From Gammaproteobacteria bacterium (GTDB lineage Bacteria; Pseudomonadota; Gammaproteobacteria; GRL18): a stretch of DNA of 64,000 nt. The notes under the pieces were generated by a model. It was not told where the DNA came from. It made no database searches and saw nothing but the letters and a program-made list of their open reading frames with translations. Positions within the stretch are counted from its first letter, which is position 1, and each line of letters begins with the position of its first letter. Of the stretch, positions 45,022 to 54,290 are shown in pieces. A program made the position numbers and the translations under genes. The DNA lies in NCBI GenBank assembly GCA_016744995.1, contig JADGDG010000019.1:1-64000 (forward strand), written 5' to 3'.

Positions 45022-47251
45022 GGCGCTTGTTCCAGAAACTCACTATCAATACAACAATAATAATCACCAACAGGCTAAACCAGAGTTTTTGCTGTAAGCG
45101 AGTCTTTTGAGTACTCGTCTTGTTTTCTAATCTATTGTCTTCTTTAGATTGCCTGGCTTCCTGAGTTTGTTTTAAGGCCTCTTCTGATTGATCACTGGAC
45201 TCACTCTGTTTGCCATCTGTTTGTTTACTTGTTTCAAGCAGGACAATGGATTGGGAGTCTGTCTCTATGCCTTCTGCACTATTTATGGCGAGCTGGTAAG
45301 CCTCTAAAACGGTCTTATCAAGCTGACTGGCTATATAAGCTTTAAGCTCAGGATTACCACAGGTAAAGTTTCCACACCCTGCTTCAAACTGACTGACCAG
45401 ATCAGCATGAAGCTGAGCCAATGCTTTAAGTTGAGATGCATCAGGTGTCCAAAATCCTTTACGTGAAGCCTCCAGTAATACACCGGTCATATCCTGCAAG
45501 GCATATGGATTGGTTGTTTTAAAAAATTTAGACAGCTCTAATTGATGCTTATCTTCAATATAGGTTTGATACAATTCTTCCCATAAAGCCGGAGTAATGG
45601 CCTCTGGCCTCATGGCACTCCAACCAAAGGTGTTACGAAAAGTTTCTGCAAAGGTCTCAGCACTACTGGCACCCCCTTTGGTCAAGGCCTTAATATAAGT
45701 TGGATTAAACAAAGTACTCTGAGCTTCTAACCAGATGGTTTGATCGATGGTGGAAACTTTGGCTTTGGCACTATTACGATAATCATTAAAATAAGCTTCA
45801 GGGGTCTGACCTGTCACTCTGTTTACCGCGGCATTTAACCCCCCCATAAATTCATAAACATGATCCAGACTCAAAGCGCCCCAGGTGTTACTGCTTCTTG
45901 GGTGCACAATTATATCGGTATCCAGTAATGCGGCGGCAAACAAATGTTCGTGAAACTCTCCCCAGGCTCCTTCCTCACCATAGACCGCCCCCATATTTTT
46001 AATATATTGCTTAGCAATGGATTGCTGGCTTTGCCATTTATGACTGCTTTCAACCAGTCCCATAATGGCTGTACCGTATTGATTATTGACCCCTCCAAAA
46101 CTTCTTCTTATCGACAAATTTTTAGCCGATAATGGCGGCACCCCCTTATCCAGTAAATATTTCTCAGCTTTTCTGACCCCTTGAGCTACATAATTTTCAT
46201 CTTTATCGTCAGCCCCAGCAGCCATTTTTACCGCATCTTCGATTAGCTTTAATCGGGAAGCCGCCAGATCCCTGAGCTGTCCGGCACTTTGTACGACGAC
46301 ATCAATCCTCGGGCGTTTCAGCTGTTCTTCGGGGATCAGTCTAAGTGATTGTATTCGGCCAAAAGGATCACGAACAGGCTCAACGCCTAACAGGTAGAGT
46401 ATTTCAGCAATAGTGGCCCCCTGACTATGAATAAAACTGCTGGGCCATAGGGTGAAAGCCACTTTTTTGGGTAACTCACCATGATTCTTTTGGTGTTCAG
46501 CCAGCAAGGTATTGGCTAGTTCCATGCCCACTTTCCAGGCTGATTCGGAAGGTGTTTTCTCTGCATCAATGGCAAACATATTTCTCCCTGTGGGTAAAGC
46601 CAGAGGATTGACAATGGGATCACCACCGGATGCCGGTTCAATATAGCCACCGTTTAAAGCATTTAATAAGGCATTTTGTTCAAGCTCCGAGGCTGTTTTT
46701 AAGTAGATAACACTTTCAGGGACTTTGTCCAGAAGTACAGTTATCCTATCCAGATTTAGGGCAAGCTCTTCATAAAGCGTATTTTTATTCTGATTTGCTG
46801 CATTGTGACTCTTGGTGATACTCAGAGCATTATTGTTACCTCCACCACGCCCATGACTCACCTTTGCTTTGCCTGATTGCTGGCTTGACTGACGCCAGCT
46901 CTGCACGGTTTTTAATAGCCTGGGATCAAAGCTTGCTCTTAGAATGGTCTGTGTTGATTGTCCGGCAAGACGTTGTTCAATCCAGCTTGTAACTATTTTA
47001 CTTTCCCTGTTTTTACTTTCCCTGTTAACGTTGCTTTTATCAGCCTTCATCTTTAATTGTAAAGACAGCTTCTGTATTGCCGTATAATGATGACTGAAGG
47101 TATCAGAAAACATCTGTTGGATAGTGTTGAATATCTGCTCTTCACTATAGGACTGTCCCAATGTGTATAAACCTTCAGTGATATTTTCCGAAGCCAGGGT
47201 TTCAAGCCATTGTGATACCGGGTTATAAACCCTTTGCTGCCAGTTATCCAC
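45008..47251 (-). CDS. CobN/HmuS-like chelatase, C-terminal part after an in-frame stop
   Basis: 747 residues from GTG 47251, in the same frame as the upstream part. Typical CobN features: N-P-L-A-L-P-T-G-R-N-M-F-A-I-D-A, P-R-I-D-V-V-V-Q-S-A-G-Q-L-R-D, Y-E-F-M-G-G-L-N-A-A-V and N-P-Y-A-L-Q-D-M-T-G. A membrane helix ends the protein (L-W-F-S-L-L-V-I-I-I-V-V-L). The frame is open for 17 more codons back to the TAA that ends the upstream part, and those codons also read as CobN (A-L-S-I-D-K-A-L-N-L-S-Q-S-D-L). The only Shine-Dalgarno-like G-run touches the GTG, so independent initiation is doubtful. Confidence 0.8.
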   Translation of the reverse strand: MDNWQQRVYNPVSQWLETLASENITEGLYTLGQSYSEEQIFNTIQQMFSDTFSHHYTAIQKLSLQLKMKADKSNVNRESKNRESKIVTSWIEQRLAGQSTQTILRASFDPRLLKTVQSWRQSSQQSGKAKVSHGRGGGNNNALSITKSHNAANQNKNTLYEELALNLDRITVLLDKVPESVIYLKTASELEQNALLNALNGGYIEPASGGDPIVNPLALPTGRNMFAIDAEKTPSESAWKVGMELANTLLAEHQKNHGELPKKVAFTLWPSSFIHSQGATIAEILYLLGVEPVRDPFGRIQSLRLIPEEQLKRPRIDVVVQSAGQLRDLAASRLKLIEDAVKMAAGADDKDENYVAQGVRKAEKYLLDKGVPPLSAKNLSIRRSFGGVNNQYGTAIMGLVESSHKWQSQQSIAKQYIKNMGAVYGEEGAWGEFHEHLFAAALLDTDIIVHPRSSNTWGALSLDHVYEFMGGLNAAVNRVTGQTPEAYFNDYRNSAKAKVSTIDQTIWLEAQSTLFNPTYIKALTKGGASSAETFAETFRNTFGWSAMRPEAITPALWEELYQTYIEDKHQLELSKFFKTTNPYALQDMTGVLLEASRKGFWTPDASQLKALAQLHADLVSQFEAGCGNFTCGNPELKAYIASQLDKTVLEAYQLAINSAEGIETDSQSIVLLETSKQTDGKQSESSDQSEEALKQTQEARQSKEDNRLENKTSTQKTRLQQKLWFSLLVIIIVVLIVSFWNKRRDNV

Positions 47252-47302
47252 CCCCTCTAAGTCCGACTGTGACAGGTTTAAGGCTTTATCAATGGATAGA
47301 GC

Positions 47303-49276
47303 TTATATGCGCTCTATAATGTCCAGACGCAATTGTGCCTGGACACTACCCTGAGAGAGTGAGTACTCATTGATTCGATCACTCAGTTGTTTTGACTCAC
47401 TCTGTAAGCCAGCCACAGTAAATGGAGGCGTTAAATGATTCAGTATGGTGGCATAGCTGCGACGTTTTGCAATAATCGCTTCACCCACATTTGACATGGT
47501 GTAAATATAAAAGTGAGGGATAGCACCTAATAAAGCATCTGCCCAGTCTTTTTGTGACAGAGCTATCTGTTTTTTTGGGGTAAACTCCAGACTACCATGA
47601 GTACCAAAGTGTATAACGGCATCAGCTGAAAAAGCATGTCTTAACCAAAAGTAGGCTGCCGCATAGGTATGCGGCGGTGCTTTGTCCGTACCATGAACCA
47701 GTTGAAAGGTATTATCACCAAAGCCAGGCAGTGGCTGGGGCAATATGGCCACATTGCCATATTGCAATCTGGCGACCGCGATACCTTTTGAATCATCCAC
47801 CAGAAAACTTCCAGGTGCTGTACCATACTGTTTTTCTATTTGCTCACACATAGCATGAGCCAAAGACTGGCACCATTGACGATAAGTCTCCGATGGTATA
47901 AAAGCTGGATAATCTGATTGAACAAAAACCTGACTAAGACCTTTTCCTTTGGGTGTCATCACCACACCCTGTTGATTTAATTGCTGTTCAAACTCAGTAA
48001 AATCATCGGGTAATCCACTTAAGTCATAAGCTTCTGACTTAAGTCTGTGTAAGGTATTGAATAAGCTTCGACTGACTTCCATATTACCGGCCACCAACGC
48101 ATTTTTTCCAGGACCTCGAAAATACACTATGGCAATCTTTTTATGTTGATTGGCTCCACTTTTAAGTGCTAAAAAGCCATTTAACAAATCCACAAATTTT
48201 TCAAGCCGCTCTGGAATAACATTAAATATTGTGTAACCGGATTTATTGGCAAACTGAGCATTAATAACATAGGGTGCAATGGCACCATCCAGCTCTGGCA
48301 GGACAACATTCATACTTAATAATGATCCAGAATAGCCTTGTGGATCATTGAGCCAATTGTCATACTCTTTAAATACGGACAAGGGAGAGAAAACTGGAAT
48401 ATTCTTTTCTTTCAACCACTGGATAGCCTGCTTTGCACCTTGTGCATGCAAACGCCCATGAGGCATAAACACGACAGCATCCGGCTCAATTTGCTGCAGG
48501 AATTGTAAGCGACGATGACGGCTGGCAATTGGATAAACCCGATAGCCTTCTTGCTCCAGCCTTTTGATTAAGGCATCAATATGTTCCCGATTAGCATTAA
48601 ATGGCCCTGGAACTGAAGTCAATAATGCGATTTTCTTTCCATCTGGATGAAAACTATTTTGTTGCTCATAGTAAGCCTGATATTCATTTAATTCTGAAAA
48701 GATAGCTTCCGGTGAAAAATGAAAAAAACTATCCTCACCAATAATCAACGGCTCATCAGGCTCTACAATGCTCAGGTACTTTGACTGTATTTTAGTGCGA
48801 AAATAGCGCAACAGGTTTTTATAGTTTTTTAAACCAGCATTGTTAAGGTATTGACTAACGATGTTTTTATGAGTTTCAGGAATGCTATTAATATTGTGAG
48901 CCGGATTCATGGCACTATCCACCAACACATAACTGGATTGCGATACCTGTTTAAGCTTATCCAATTGCAATGCAGTCAGTTTAAGCCCCCGCCCGAAAAT
49001 CAAAATAAAATCATAATCATCTAAGTCTGAAAAGGCTTCTGGTTTGAGCTGCTCTATAGCCACCCAGCCCGTCTGTTCAGCCTGAGCAAATTTTGCCGCC
49101 TGAAAGGCCTGATAGTTGACCAGTGCCACTCGCGTTGGACCGAAATAGCGGTTGAATAGATAAGTTCCAAAGAGTATTAATACAATCAGGCTTAAAACAG
49201 TAAGCCCGTATTTTCTATTAAATAATTGGGCTTTAATTTTTAAATTTAATGTGTCAGACATGGTAAGGATTTTCAA
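47303..49276 (-). CDS. CobN/HmuS-like chelatase, N-terminal part ending at a premature TAA
   Basis: 657 residues. One membrane helix near 23-43 (L-T-V-L-S-L-I-V-L-I-L-F-G-T-Y-L) anchors the protein. The rest is CobN: H-F-G-T-H-G-S-L-E-F-T-P-K-K-Q (active-site region) and Y-T-M-S-N-V-G-E-A-I-I-A-K-R-R. The last codons read L-D-I-I-E-R-I and then TAA at 47303-47305, after which the same frame goes on with CobN sequence to 45008. Joined, it would be about 1420 residues, a normal CobN-like length. In Bacteroidetes the relative HmuS acts on heme rather than in cobalamin synthesis; the neighbours here favour that role. Confidence 0.82.
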   Translation of the reverse strand: MKILTMSDTLNLKIKAQLFNRKYGLTVLSLIVLILFGTYLFNRYFGPTRVALVNYQAFQAAKFAQAEQTGWVAIEQLKPEAFSDLDDYDFILIFGRGLKLTALQLDKLKQVSQSSYVLVDSAMNPAHNINSIPETHKNIVSQYLNNAGLKNYKNLLRYFRTKIQSKYLSIVEPDEPLIIGEDSFFHFSPEAIFSELNEYQAYYEQQNSFHPDGKKIALLTSVPGPFNANREHIDALIKRLEQEGYRVYPIASRHRRLQFLQQIEPDAVVFMPHGRLHAQGAKQAIQWLKEKNIPVFSPLSVFKEYDNWLNDPQGYSGSLLSMNVVLPELDGAIAPYVINAQFANKSGYTIFNVIPERLEKFVDLLNGFLALKSGANQHKKIAIVYFRGPGKNALVAGNMEVSRSLFNTLHRLKSEAYDLSGLPDDFTEFEQQLNQQGVVMTPKGKGLSQVFVQSDYPAFIPSETYRQWCQSLAHAMCEQIEKQYGTAPGSFLVDDSKGIAVARLQYGNVAILPQPLPGFGDNTFQLVHGTDKAPPHTYAAAYFWLRHAFSADAVIHFGTHGSLEFTPKKQIALSQKDWADALLGAIPHFYIYTMSNVGEAIIAKRRSYATILNHLTPPFTVAGLQSESKQLSDRINEYSLSQGSVQAQLRLDIIERI

Positions 49277-49344
49277 TCAGCATTAGAGGTATCGTTGTCT
49301 TAAGAGATAAGACAACGATCGATTTATTAAAAACAATCGATTTA

Positions 49345-51618
49345 TTAAAATTGATAACTCAGATTCACAGCAAAACTGGTTCCTGGTTCAGCCTGGGCAT
49401 CCAAGTCCCCATTAGCATCAGCACCTTTAGCGTTAGCTGACCAGTATTTTTTATCAAAAACATTGTAAACTGCTGCATCAATACGGACTTTGGAATGAGG
49501 CTTCCAAAACACACTGACATCATGAACGGCATAACCAGACGGTTCATATGGTGTCAACTTTTGCCCATGTCGTTCTAATGACTCAGCATCATCGGCTTCT
49601 GCAGCGGCTCGTATAAACCAGTCAAAACCGACTGTGGATGCCGGGTTCTTAAAACTCAAGCCTAATACTGCCGTATTGGGCCCCACACTGTTTAACCCTT
49701 CTCCAGTGACTTTATTTTCTGCATCGATAAGATTAAAGCCAACACTCAAGTCTGTCTGCCACTTCATATCCAGCCAGCTATTTAAATGAAATATGGAGTG
49801 AAACTCCACGCCAGAAATCTCAACTTCGTCCACATTTTGATACTGAATCTGGCGAATAGAGGTTGCCCCCACATAAACAGGTGGTTGATCACGATAGCCA
49901 ATGGTTCTGGAATCAATAAAATCTTCATATTGCGTATCATAGTAGGCAAGACTGGCATTAAAATGAGCATTGTTCCATCGCCAGCCGATCTCATAACCTT
50001 TACTGGTTTCCGGTCCTAAGTCCACATTGGGCACCACTTCATGAGGAACCCCTGGGACTGGTATTAAAATCGCCCGGCTGATAAATTGATCATCAACTGG
50101 TGGTGCCCGAAACCCCGTTGCATAATTGGCATAGAGCTGATGTTGATTGTTCAGGTCAAACGTAGTGCCTAAATGTGGTGACCAATGATCCTCTGAGCGA
50201 GCACTGACTTTGGTATCAGACAGGTTAAAGTTGTTAAAGGCTTCATCAGCATCGGGATCACTTTTGAAGTAGTCATAGCGAATGCCTGCAAGCAATTCCA
50301 GACGCTCATTTATGCTCCAGCTGTCCTGAAAAAAAATACCGACTTGATCCACCTGAGTATCAGGAAAGGTTTTACCAGGGTACTGAACCCCCGAACTCAC
50401 CTTAGTACTTGTACCATTGATTTCATTAATGATGGTTTTATCCACTGGACGACTGTAATCCTTTCTGAGTAGATCCAATCCACCCACAAAAGTATGGGCG
50501 CCAATCGTTTTTTGTCCGCTGAAGGCAAAGCTCCATTGCTGCTGCTCAAACTCCTCTTCTTCGATGGTCCTGTAGGAAGTTGCCGGAATCGGTGGAAACA
50601 CACTGCCTGAGCTTTGCTGCAGCTCTTCTTCATCTTGCTCATAAAGAGATTCCTGATAATCCAGATGCCAATGTATAACATCCAAACCTAAGGTTTGTTC
50701 CAGGGTATGATGAACACCAACGTGCCACCGCTCTGATTCATCTGTCGCAATACTATGGGTAATGGCGGAACCTGGTGGCCCAGATACTGGCCCCAGATTA
50801 GTATTCAACTTATTATCGGCTTCCTGTCGCCAAAAATCCGCAATAAAATCCCAATGTTGATCATTCGAAGGGCTTACTGACCATTTGGCCAGAATGGAGT
50901 TTACTTCACCATCTTTTGGGTTGGGATCAAAGTCACTATTGACATCCAATTCAGAAAAGCCCTGATGGTCAACTTGCAATAAACCATAGCCATCACCCAC
51001 TTCAGTTGCCGCCGTTATTGTTGCCCGATAACGTTCGTCGACACTTGAGTAACCAGAAGAGAACTGTAAATAATCTGAGCCATCATTATCTAATACTAAA
51101 CGTTCTGGATCCAAAGTTTCATAGAGCACCACCCCACCCAGAGCATCACTGCCATATAAAGCAGAAGCCGGCCCTTTTAATACTTCTACCCGTTCCAGAT
51201 TCAATGCATTAATACTGCCACGACCTTGATCCACACCTGCAGAACCAAAACCTTCCGGCATACGCACGCCATCCTGTAAAATAATAACCCGGTTGCCACC
51301 TATACCACGAATATTGATATTACCGTCACCATGACGACTGCCTGATTTTTCTATGGTAATACCAGGCTCGTAACGGAATAGATCAGATTGTGAATAAGGT
51401 TGCAGTCTTTGAATATCTTCATTTTCAATAACACTGACAGAAGCTGGAATGTCATTAATATCCTGCTCTAATCGATGAGCCGTCACCTGAATTACTGCCT
51501 GTTCCACAAAATCACTGGTTGACTCATCCGCAGCCGCTGAATTGATCGAAATCATAACCACTGGTATCCAGGCATTTACCCAAATTTTATTAATTATCTG
51601 TTTTTGAAAAGCACTCAT
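49345..51618 (-). CDS. TonB-dependent heme/hemoglobin-type receptor (HmuR-like)
   Basis: 757 residues. Signal peptide at about 14-30 (I-S-I-N-S-A-A-A), plug with I-N-I-R-G-I-G-G-N-R-V-I-I-L-Q-D-G-V-R and V-E-V-L-K-G-P-A-S-A-L-Y-G-S, and a barrel ending in Y-Q-F. It has the F-R-A-P box (G-F-R-A-P-P-V-D-D) followed by N-V-D-L-G-P-E-T-S, the pair that marks heme/hemoglobin receptors (FRAP and NPNL-type). It heads the run receptor, CobN-like, membrane protein, ExbB-like, DUF2149. A Fur-type operator lies 32 bases before its start. Confidence 0.9.
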   Translation of the reverse strand: MSAFQKQIINKIWVNAWIPVVMISINSAAADESTSDFVEQAVIQVTAHRLEQDINDIPASVSVIENEDIQRLQPYSQSDLFRYEPGITIEKSGSRHGDGNINIRGIGGNRVIILQDGVRMPEGFGSAGVDQGRGSINALNLERVEVLKGPASALYGSDALGGVVLYETLDPERLVLDNDGSDYLQFSSGYSSVDERYRATITAATEVGDGYGLLQVDHQGFSELDVNSDFDPNPKDGEVNSILAKWSVSPSNDQHWDFIADFWRQEADNKLNTNLGPVSGPPGSAITHSIATDESERWHVGVHHTLEQTLGLDVIHWHLDYQESLYEQDEEELQQSSGSVFPPIPATSYRTIEEEEFEQQQWSFAFSGQKTIGAHTFVGGLDLLRKDYSRPVDKTIINEINGTSTKVSSGVQYPGKTFPDTQVDQVGIFFQDSWSINERLELLAGIRYDYFKSDPDADEAFNNFNLSDTKVSARSEDHWSPHLGTTFDLNNQHQLYANYATGFRAPPVDDQFISRAILIPVPGVPHEVVPNVDLGPETSKGYEIGWRWNNAHFNASLAYYDTQYEDFIDSRTIGYRDQPPVYVGATSIRQIQYQNVDEVEISGVEFHSIFHLNSWLDMKWQTDLSVGFNLIDAENKVTGEGLNSVGPNTAVLGLSFKNPASTVGFDWFIRAAAEADDAESLERHGQKLTPYEPSGYAVHDVSVFWKPHSKVRIDAAVYNVFDKKYWSANAKGADANGDLDAQAEPGTSFAVNLSYQF

Positions 51619-51649
51619 AAAAATACCTACAACATATCAAGAAAATGGT

Positions 51650-51666
51650 ATGATATATTATATCAT
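51650..51666. promoter_or_regulatory. Fur-family operator upstream of the heme receptor
   Basis: ATGATAT-ATT-ATATCAT, a perfect 7-3-7 inverted repeat within a longer AT-rich palindromic stretch, 32 bases before the receptor ATG. An almost identical box (52192-52208) precedes the Fur-family gene next door. Confidence 0.65.
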
Positions 51667-51705
51667 TTATATAAGCAAATAATTTATAACTGACTAAAAT
51701 AAAAA

Positions 51706-52164
51706 TTAATCCTTACAATCGGGACAGAGACAGTCAAGTTCCAGATGAGAGCTAAGCAGTTGATAGCCTGCTGAATGAACATTTTGTTTCAGTTCATGAA
51801 TAAGACTTTGCTTTACCATAATTTCCTTGACGCGGGAACATTTTCGGCAAATTAAAAACTGGGGCACATCATGTGCATGATCACAGGCAATGTGGGAACA
51901 GGCAATATATTTGTTGGCTGAGTTCAATTTGTGAGCCAGGTTTTCTGCCACAAGAAAATCCAGAATTCGATAAGCTGAGTTAGCAGGCATATTTTTTTCT
52001 GATTGTGCATTATATTGCTCTACGACTTGATATGGCGACAGAGGAGTCTCCGATGCCAACATCAATTCAAGAATTTTTTTTCTCTTATCCGTTAATTTCA
52101 CACCCGATAAGTGACATTTTTCCTGTGCTTTGTGAATTACAGTTTCAATAGTAATAGCAGTCAT
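51706..52164 (-). CDS. Fur-family metal-responsive repressor (Fur/Zur-like)
   Basis: 152 residues. Winged-helix N-terminal half (L-T-D-K-R-K-K-I-L-E-L-M-L, P-L-S-P-Y-Q-V-V-E-Q-Y, A-Y-R-I-L-D-F-L). The C-terminal half carries the metal sites: the H-x-C-D-H-A-H-D region and the structural zinc pairs C-R-K-C (I-C-R-K-C-S-R-V-K-E) and C-L-C-P-D-C. The F-L-I-C-R-K-C phrase is like Zur, but the gene neighbours concern heme, so the sensed metal is open. It precedes the receptor in the same direction, and both genes have the same operator. Confidence 0.88.
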   Translation of the reverse strand: MTAITIETVIHKAQEKCHLSGVKLTDKRKKILELMLASETPLSPYQVVEQYNAQSEKNMPANSAYRILDFLVAENLAHKLNSANKYIACSHIACDHAHDVPQFLICRKCSRVKEIMVKQSLIHELKQNVHSAGYQLLSSHLELDCLCPDCKD

Positions 52165-52191
52165 AACCTGAGTTTAAAATAAAATAGAGAT

Positions 52192-52208
52192 GATATTTCA
52201 TATCTTAA
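52192..52208. promoter_or_regulatory. Fur-family operator upstream of the regulator gene
   Basis: ATGATAT-TTC-ATATCTT, 28 bases before the start of the Fur-family gene. It differs from the receptor operator at only one arm position. It implies autoregulation and a shared regulon with the receptor. Confidence 0.6.
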
Positions 52209-52299
52209 GCAATAAACACCCTAAAGACAATTGAGTTTTTAGACTAAATCCTAAGTCTCATTAACTGTTTACAATATTGAATGATTTCAAATTTAAATA

Positions 52300-52353
52300 G
52301 TGCCCAAGGATGGAACTGAATCAGCATGGTATTGCCACCGAGGGATTTTAAGT
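52300..52353 (-). repeat. tRNA-Leu(UAA) 3'-half fragment, copy B (att-like, degenerate)
   Basis: Same layout as copies A, C and D, with ATTGCCACCGAGGGATTTTAAGTC well kept and the T-arm/acceptor part mutated (e.g. GGATGGAACTGAATCAG). It ends the heme-locus block and begins the block with the single Fic gene. Confidence 0.65.
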
Positions 52354-52635
52354 CAGATAAGCTTCCTTATATTTTCAAAAACTTAAGCTTTATCTTTTGG
52401 CCTAAAGATTTAAAGATGGAAGTTACAAAAAACCTCTACTCTTTTACACCAAAGATCTCTTATTACAATCAATTGAATGGTGACTTCAGGTGGGAGCAAT
52501 AAAATTATATAACATCATGACCTAAAAAAGAACGACATATTAACCTAAAATACAGTTGACACGATAACCTAAATATAATAAAACTTAATTACCTAAATAT
52601 AAGAATTAACTTGAACTAAGTAAATAGACAAAATT

Positions 52636-54174
52636 ATGGCCACACCATCAGAGAAACTTGCACAATCTCTAGAATTCTTAAAGACAATTCAAGATCAGGG
52701 CATTGTTGCTATTCGTACAAACAGTATGACACGCACTCACCGTGAACGCCTGCTTAAAAACGGATTTATCAAGGAAGTTATGAAAGGGTGGTATATTCCA
52801 TCACGACCTGAAGAGCCAGTTGGGGAAAGTACTGCATGGTATGCTTCATATTGGGGGTTTTGTTCTGATTACTTAAATAGCCGATTTAAAGACAAATGGA
52901 TCCTTAGCCCTGAACAATCACTCAATATCCACAGTGGCAACTGGAGTGTACCCAAACAACTATTTGTACGTTCTCCTAAAGGAGGAAATAAACCAACCCC
53001 CCTACTCCATAACACATCAATCTTTGATGTTCGTTTAGAAATACCAGGCAAACAAGAACGACAAGTTATAAATGGTATACAAATAATGAAATTATCTTCA
53101 GCTTTAATTAGTTGCGTGCCAGGTTATTTTTCAGCACATCCCATTGAAATGCGTGCAACTTTAGCAATGATATTAGATTCATCTGACATCCTACGCCGAT
53201 TATTATCCGGTGGGCACAGTAAAATCGCTGGTCGATTGGCTGGAGCCTTTCGAAATATTGGGCGTGCTAATATCGCTGATAATATTATTTATACAATGAA
53301 ATCTGCCGGGTACACAGTAAATGAAAGTGATCCCTTTGAGAATGTACCACCCATCCTTTTTAACACACGTGAAGTATCACCCTATGTCAATCGCTTACGA
53401 ATGAGTTGGGCAACTATGCGCGAAACAGTACTGAACCATTTTCCTTCTGCTCCTGGCATTCCTGATGATAAAGAATCATATCTAAATCAGGTGGATGACA
53501 TTTATACCACTGATGCCTACCATTCTCTATCCATTGAAGGCTACCATGTTAGTGAACAACTCATCAATAATGTCCGTTCAGGGAGTTGGGATCCTGACCA
53601 AAATATTCAGCATAAAGAAGACAAAAATGCACTTGCTGCCAGAGGCTATTGGCAGGCTTTCCAGTCAGTAAAAGAAAGTGTTGAAAAAGTACTGAATAAT
53701 GAATCGGCAGGTATCGTCACAGGAAAAGATCATAGAAAATGGTATAGAGAATTGTTTGCACCTGGCGTAACAGCAGGCATTATCAAAGTCACTGATTTAG
53801 CAGGTTATCGTAATCACCCTGTTTATATTCGACATTCAATGCATGTACCCCCCAGTTATGAGGCAGTGCGAGATCTTATTCCTGCATTCTTTGAGCTTCT
53901 AAAAAACGAAGAAGAACCTGCAGTTCGAGTAGTATTAGGCCATTATTTTTTTGTCTATATCCATCCTTATATGGATGGCAATGGTCGTATGGGTCGCTTT
54001 TTGATGAATGTTATGTTGGCAAGTGGGGGCTATCCCTGGACTGTTGTTCCATTTGAACAACGTAGTAGGTATATGGCAGCATTGGAGGAGGCCAGTGCCA
54101 ACAATGACATAATACCATTTACTAACTTCCTGGCTCAACTGATTAAAAAGAATTTAAGACTAGATAAAACCTAA
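52636..54174 (+). CDS. AbiEi-like winged-helix / Fic fusion protein
   Basis: 512 residues. The N-terminal 170 or so residues have the AbiEi-type antitoxin pattern (L-L-K-N-G-F-I-K-E-V-M-K-G-W-Y-I, then S-A-L-I-S-C-V-P-G-Y-F). The C-terminal half is Fic, with H-P-Y-M-D-G-N-G-R-M-G-R-F-L-M-N and a preceding S-L-S-I-E-G-Y inhibitory motif. It likely AMPylates or otherwise modifies a target and may repress its own gene. It is the only gene between tRNA-Leu fragments B and C, so it forms a one-gene block. Confidence 0.87.
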   Translation: MATPSEKLAQSLEFLKTIQDQGIVAIRTNSMTRTHRERLLKNGFIKEVMKGWYIPSRPEEPVGESTAWYASYWGFCSDYLNSRFKDKWILSPEQSLNIHSGNWSVPKQLFVRSPKGGNKPTPLLHNTSIFDVRLEIPGKQERQVINGIQIMKLSSALISCVPGYFSAHPIEMRATLAMILDSSDILRRLLSGGHSKIAGRLAGAFRNIGRANIADNIIYTMKSAGYTVNESDPFENVPPILFNTREVSPYVNRLRMSWATMRETVLNHFPSAPGIPDDKESYLNQVDDIYTTDAYHSLSIEGYHVSEQLINNVRSGSWDPDQNIQHKEDKNALAARGYWQAFQSVKESVEKVLNNESAGIVTGKDHRKWYRELFAPGVTAGIIKVTDLAGYRNHPVYIRHSMHVPPSYEAVRDLIPAFFELLKNEEEPAVRVVLGHYFFVYIHPYMDGNGRMGRFLMNVMLASGGYPWTVVPFEQRSRYMAALEEASANNDIIPFTNFLAQLIKKNLRLDKT

Positions 54175-54233
54175 TATAATTACTTCATGAAAATTATTAT
54201 AAAATTTTTTTGCAAATATAATATAGATAAGAA

Positions 54234-54290
54234 TGGTGCCCAGGGCCGGAATCGAACCAGCACGGTGTTGCCACCGAGGGATTTTAAGTT
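54234..54290 (-). repeat. tRNA-Leu(UAA) 3'-half fragment, copy C (att-like)
   Basis: Reads from the anticodon loop (CTTAAAATCCC) to the acceptor end (CTGGGCACCA) on the minus strand, with an intact T-arm and variable arm. The 5' stem side of the anticodon arm does not pair, so the fragment begins in the anticodon loop. This is the usual crossover area of tRNA-targeting integrases. Confidence 0.8.

Larger units (their letters stand above)
52165..52635. other. Intergenic region with Fur-type operator and tRNA-Leu fragment B
   Basis: About 470 bases. It contains the operator of the Fur-family gene (52192-52208) and the degenerate tRNA-Leu fragment (52300-52353). The AT-rich stretch before the Fic gene (52500-52620) must hold its promoter and has repeated AACCTAAATATAA-like words (about 52540-52605). 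Confidence 0.5.

Noticed and set aside
43444..51618. Cobalamin synthesis or transport function for the CobN-like locus
   Set aside because: No other cobalamin genes and no B12-riboswitch-like leader are seen before the receptor; the receptor has the FRAP box of heme receptors.
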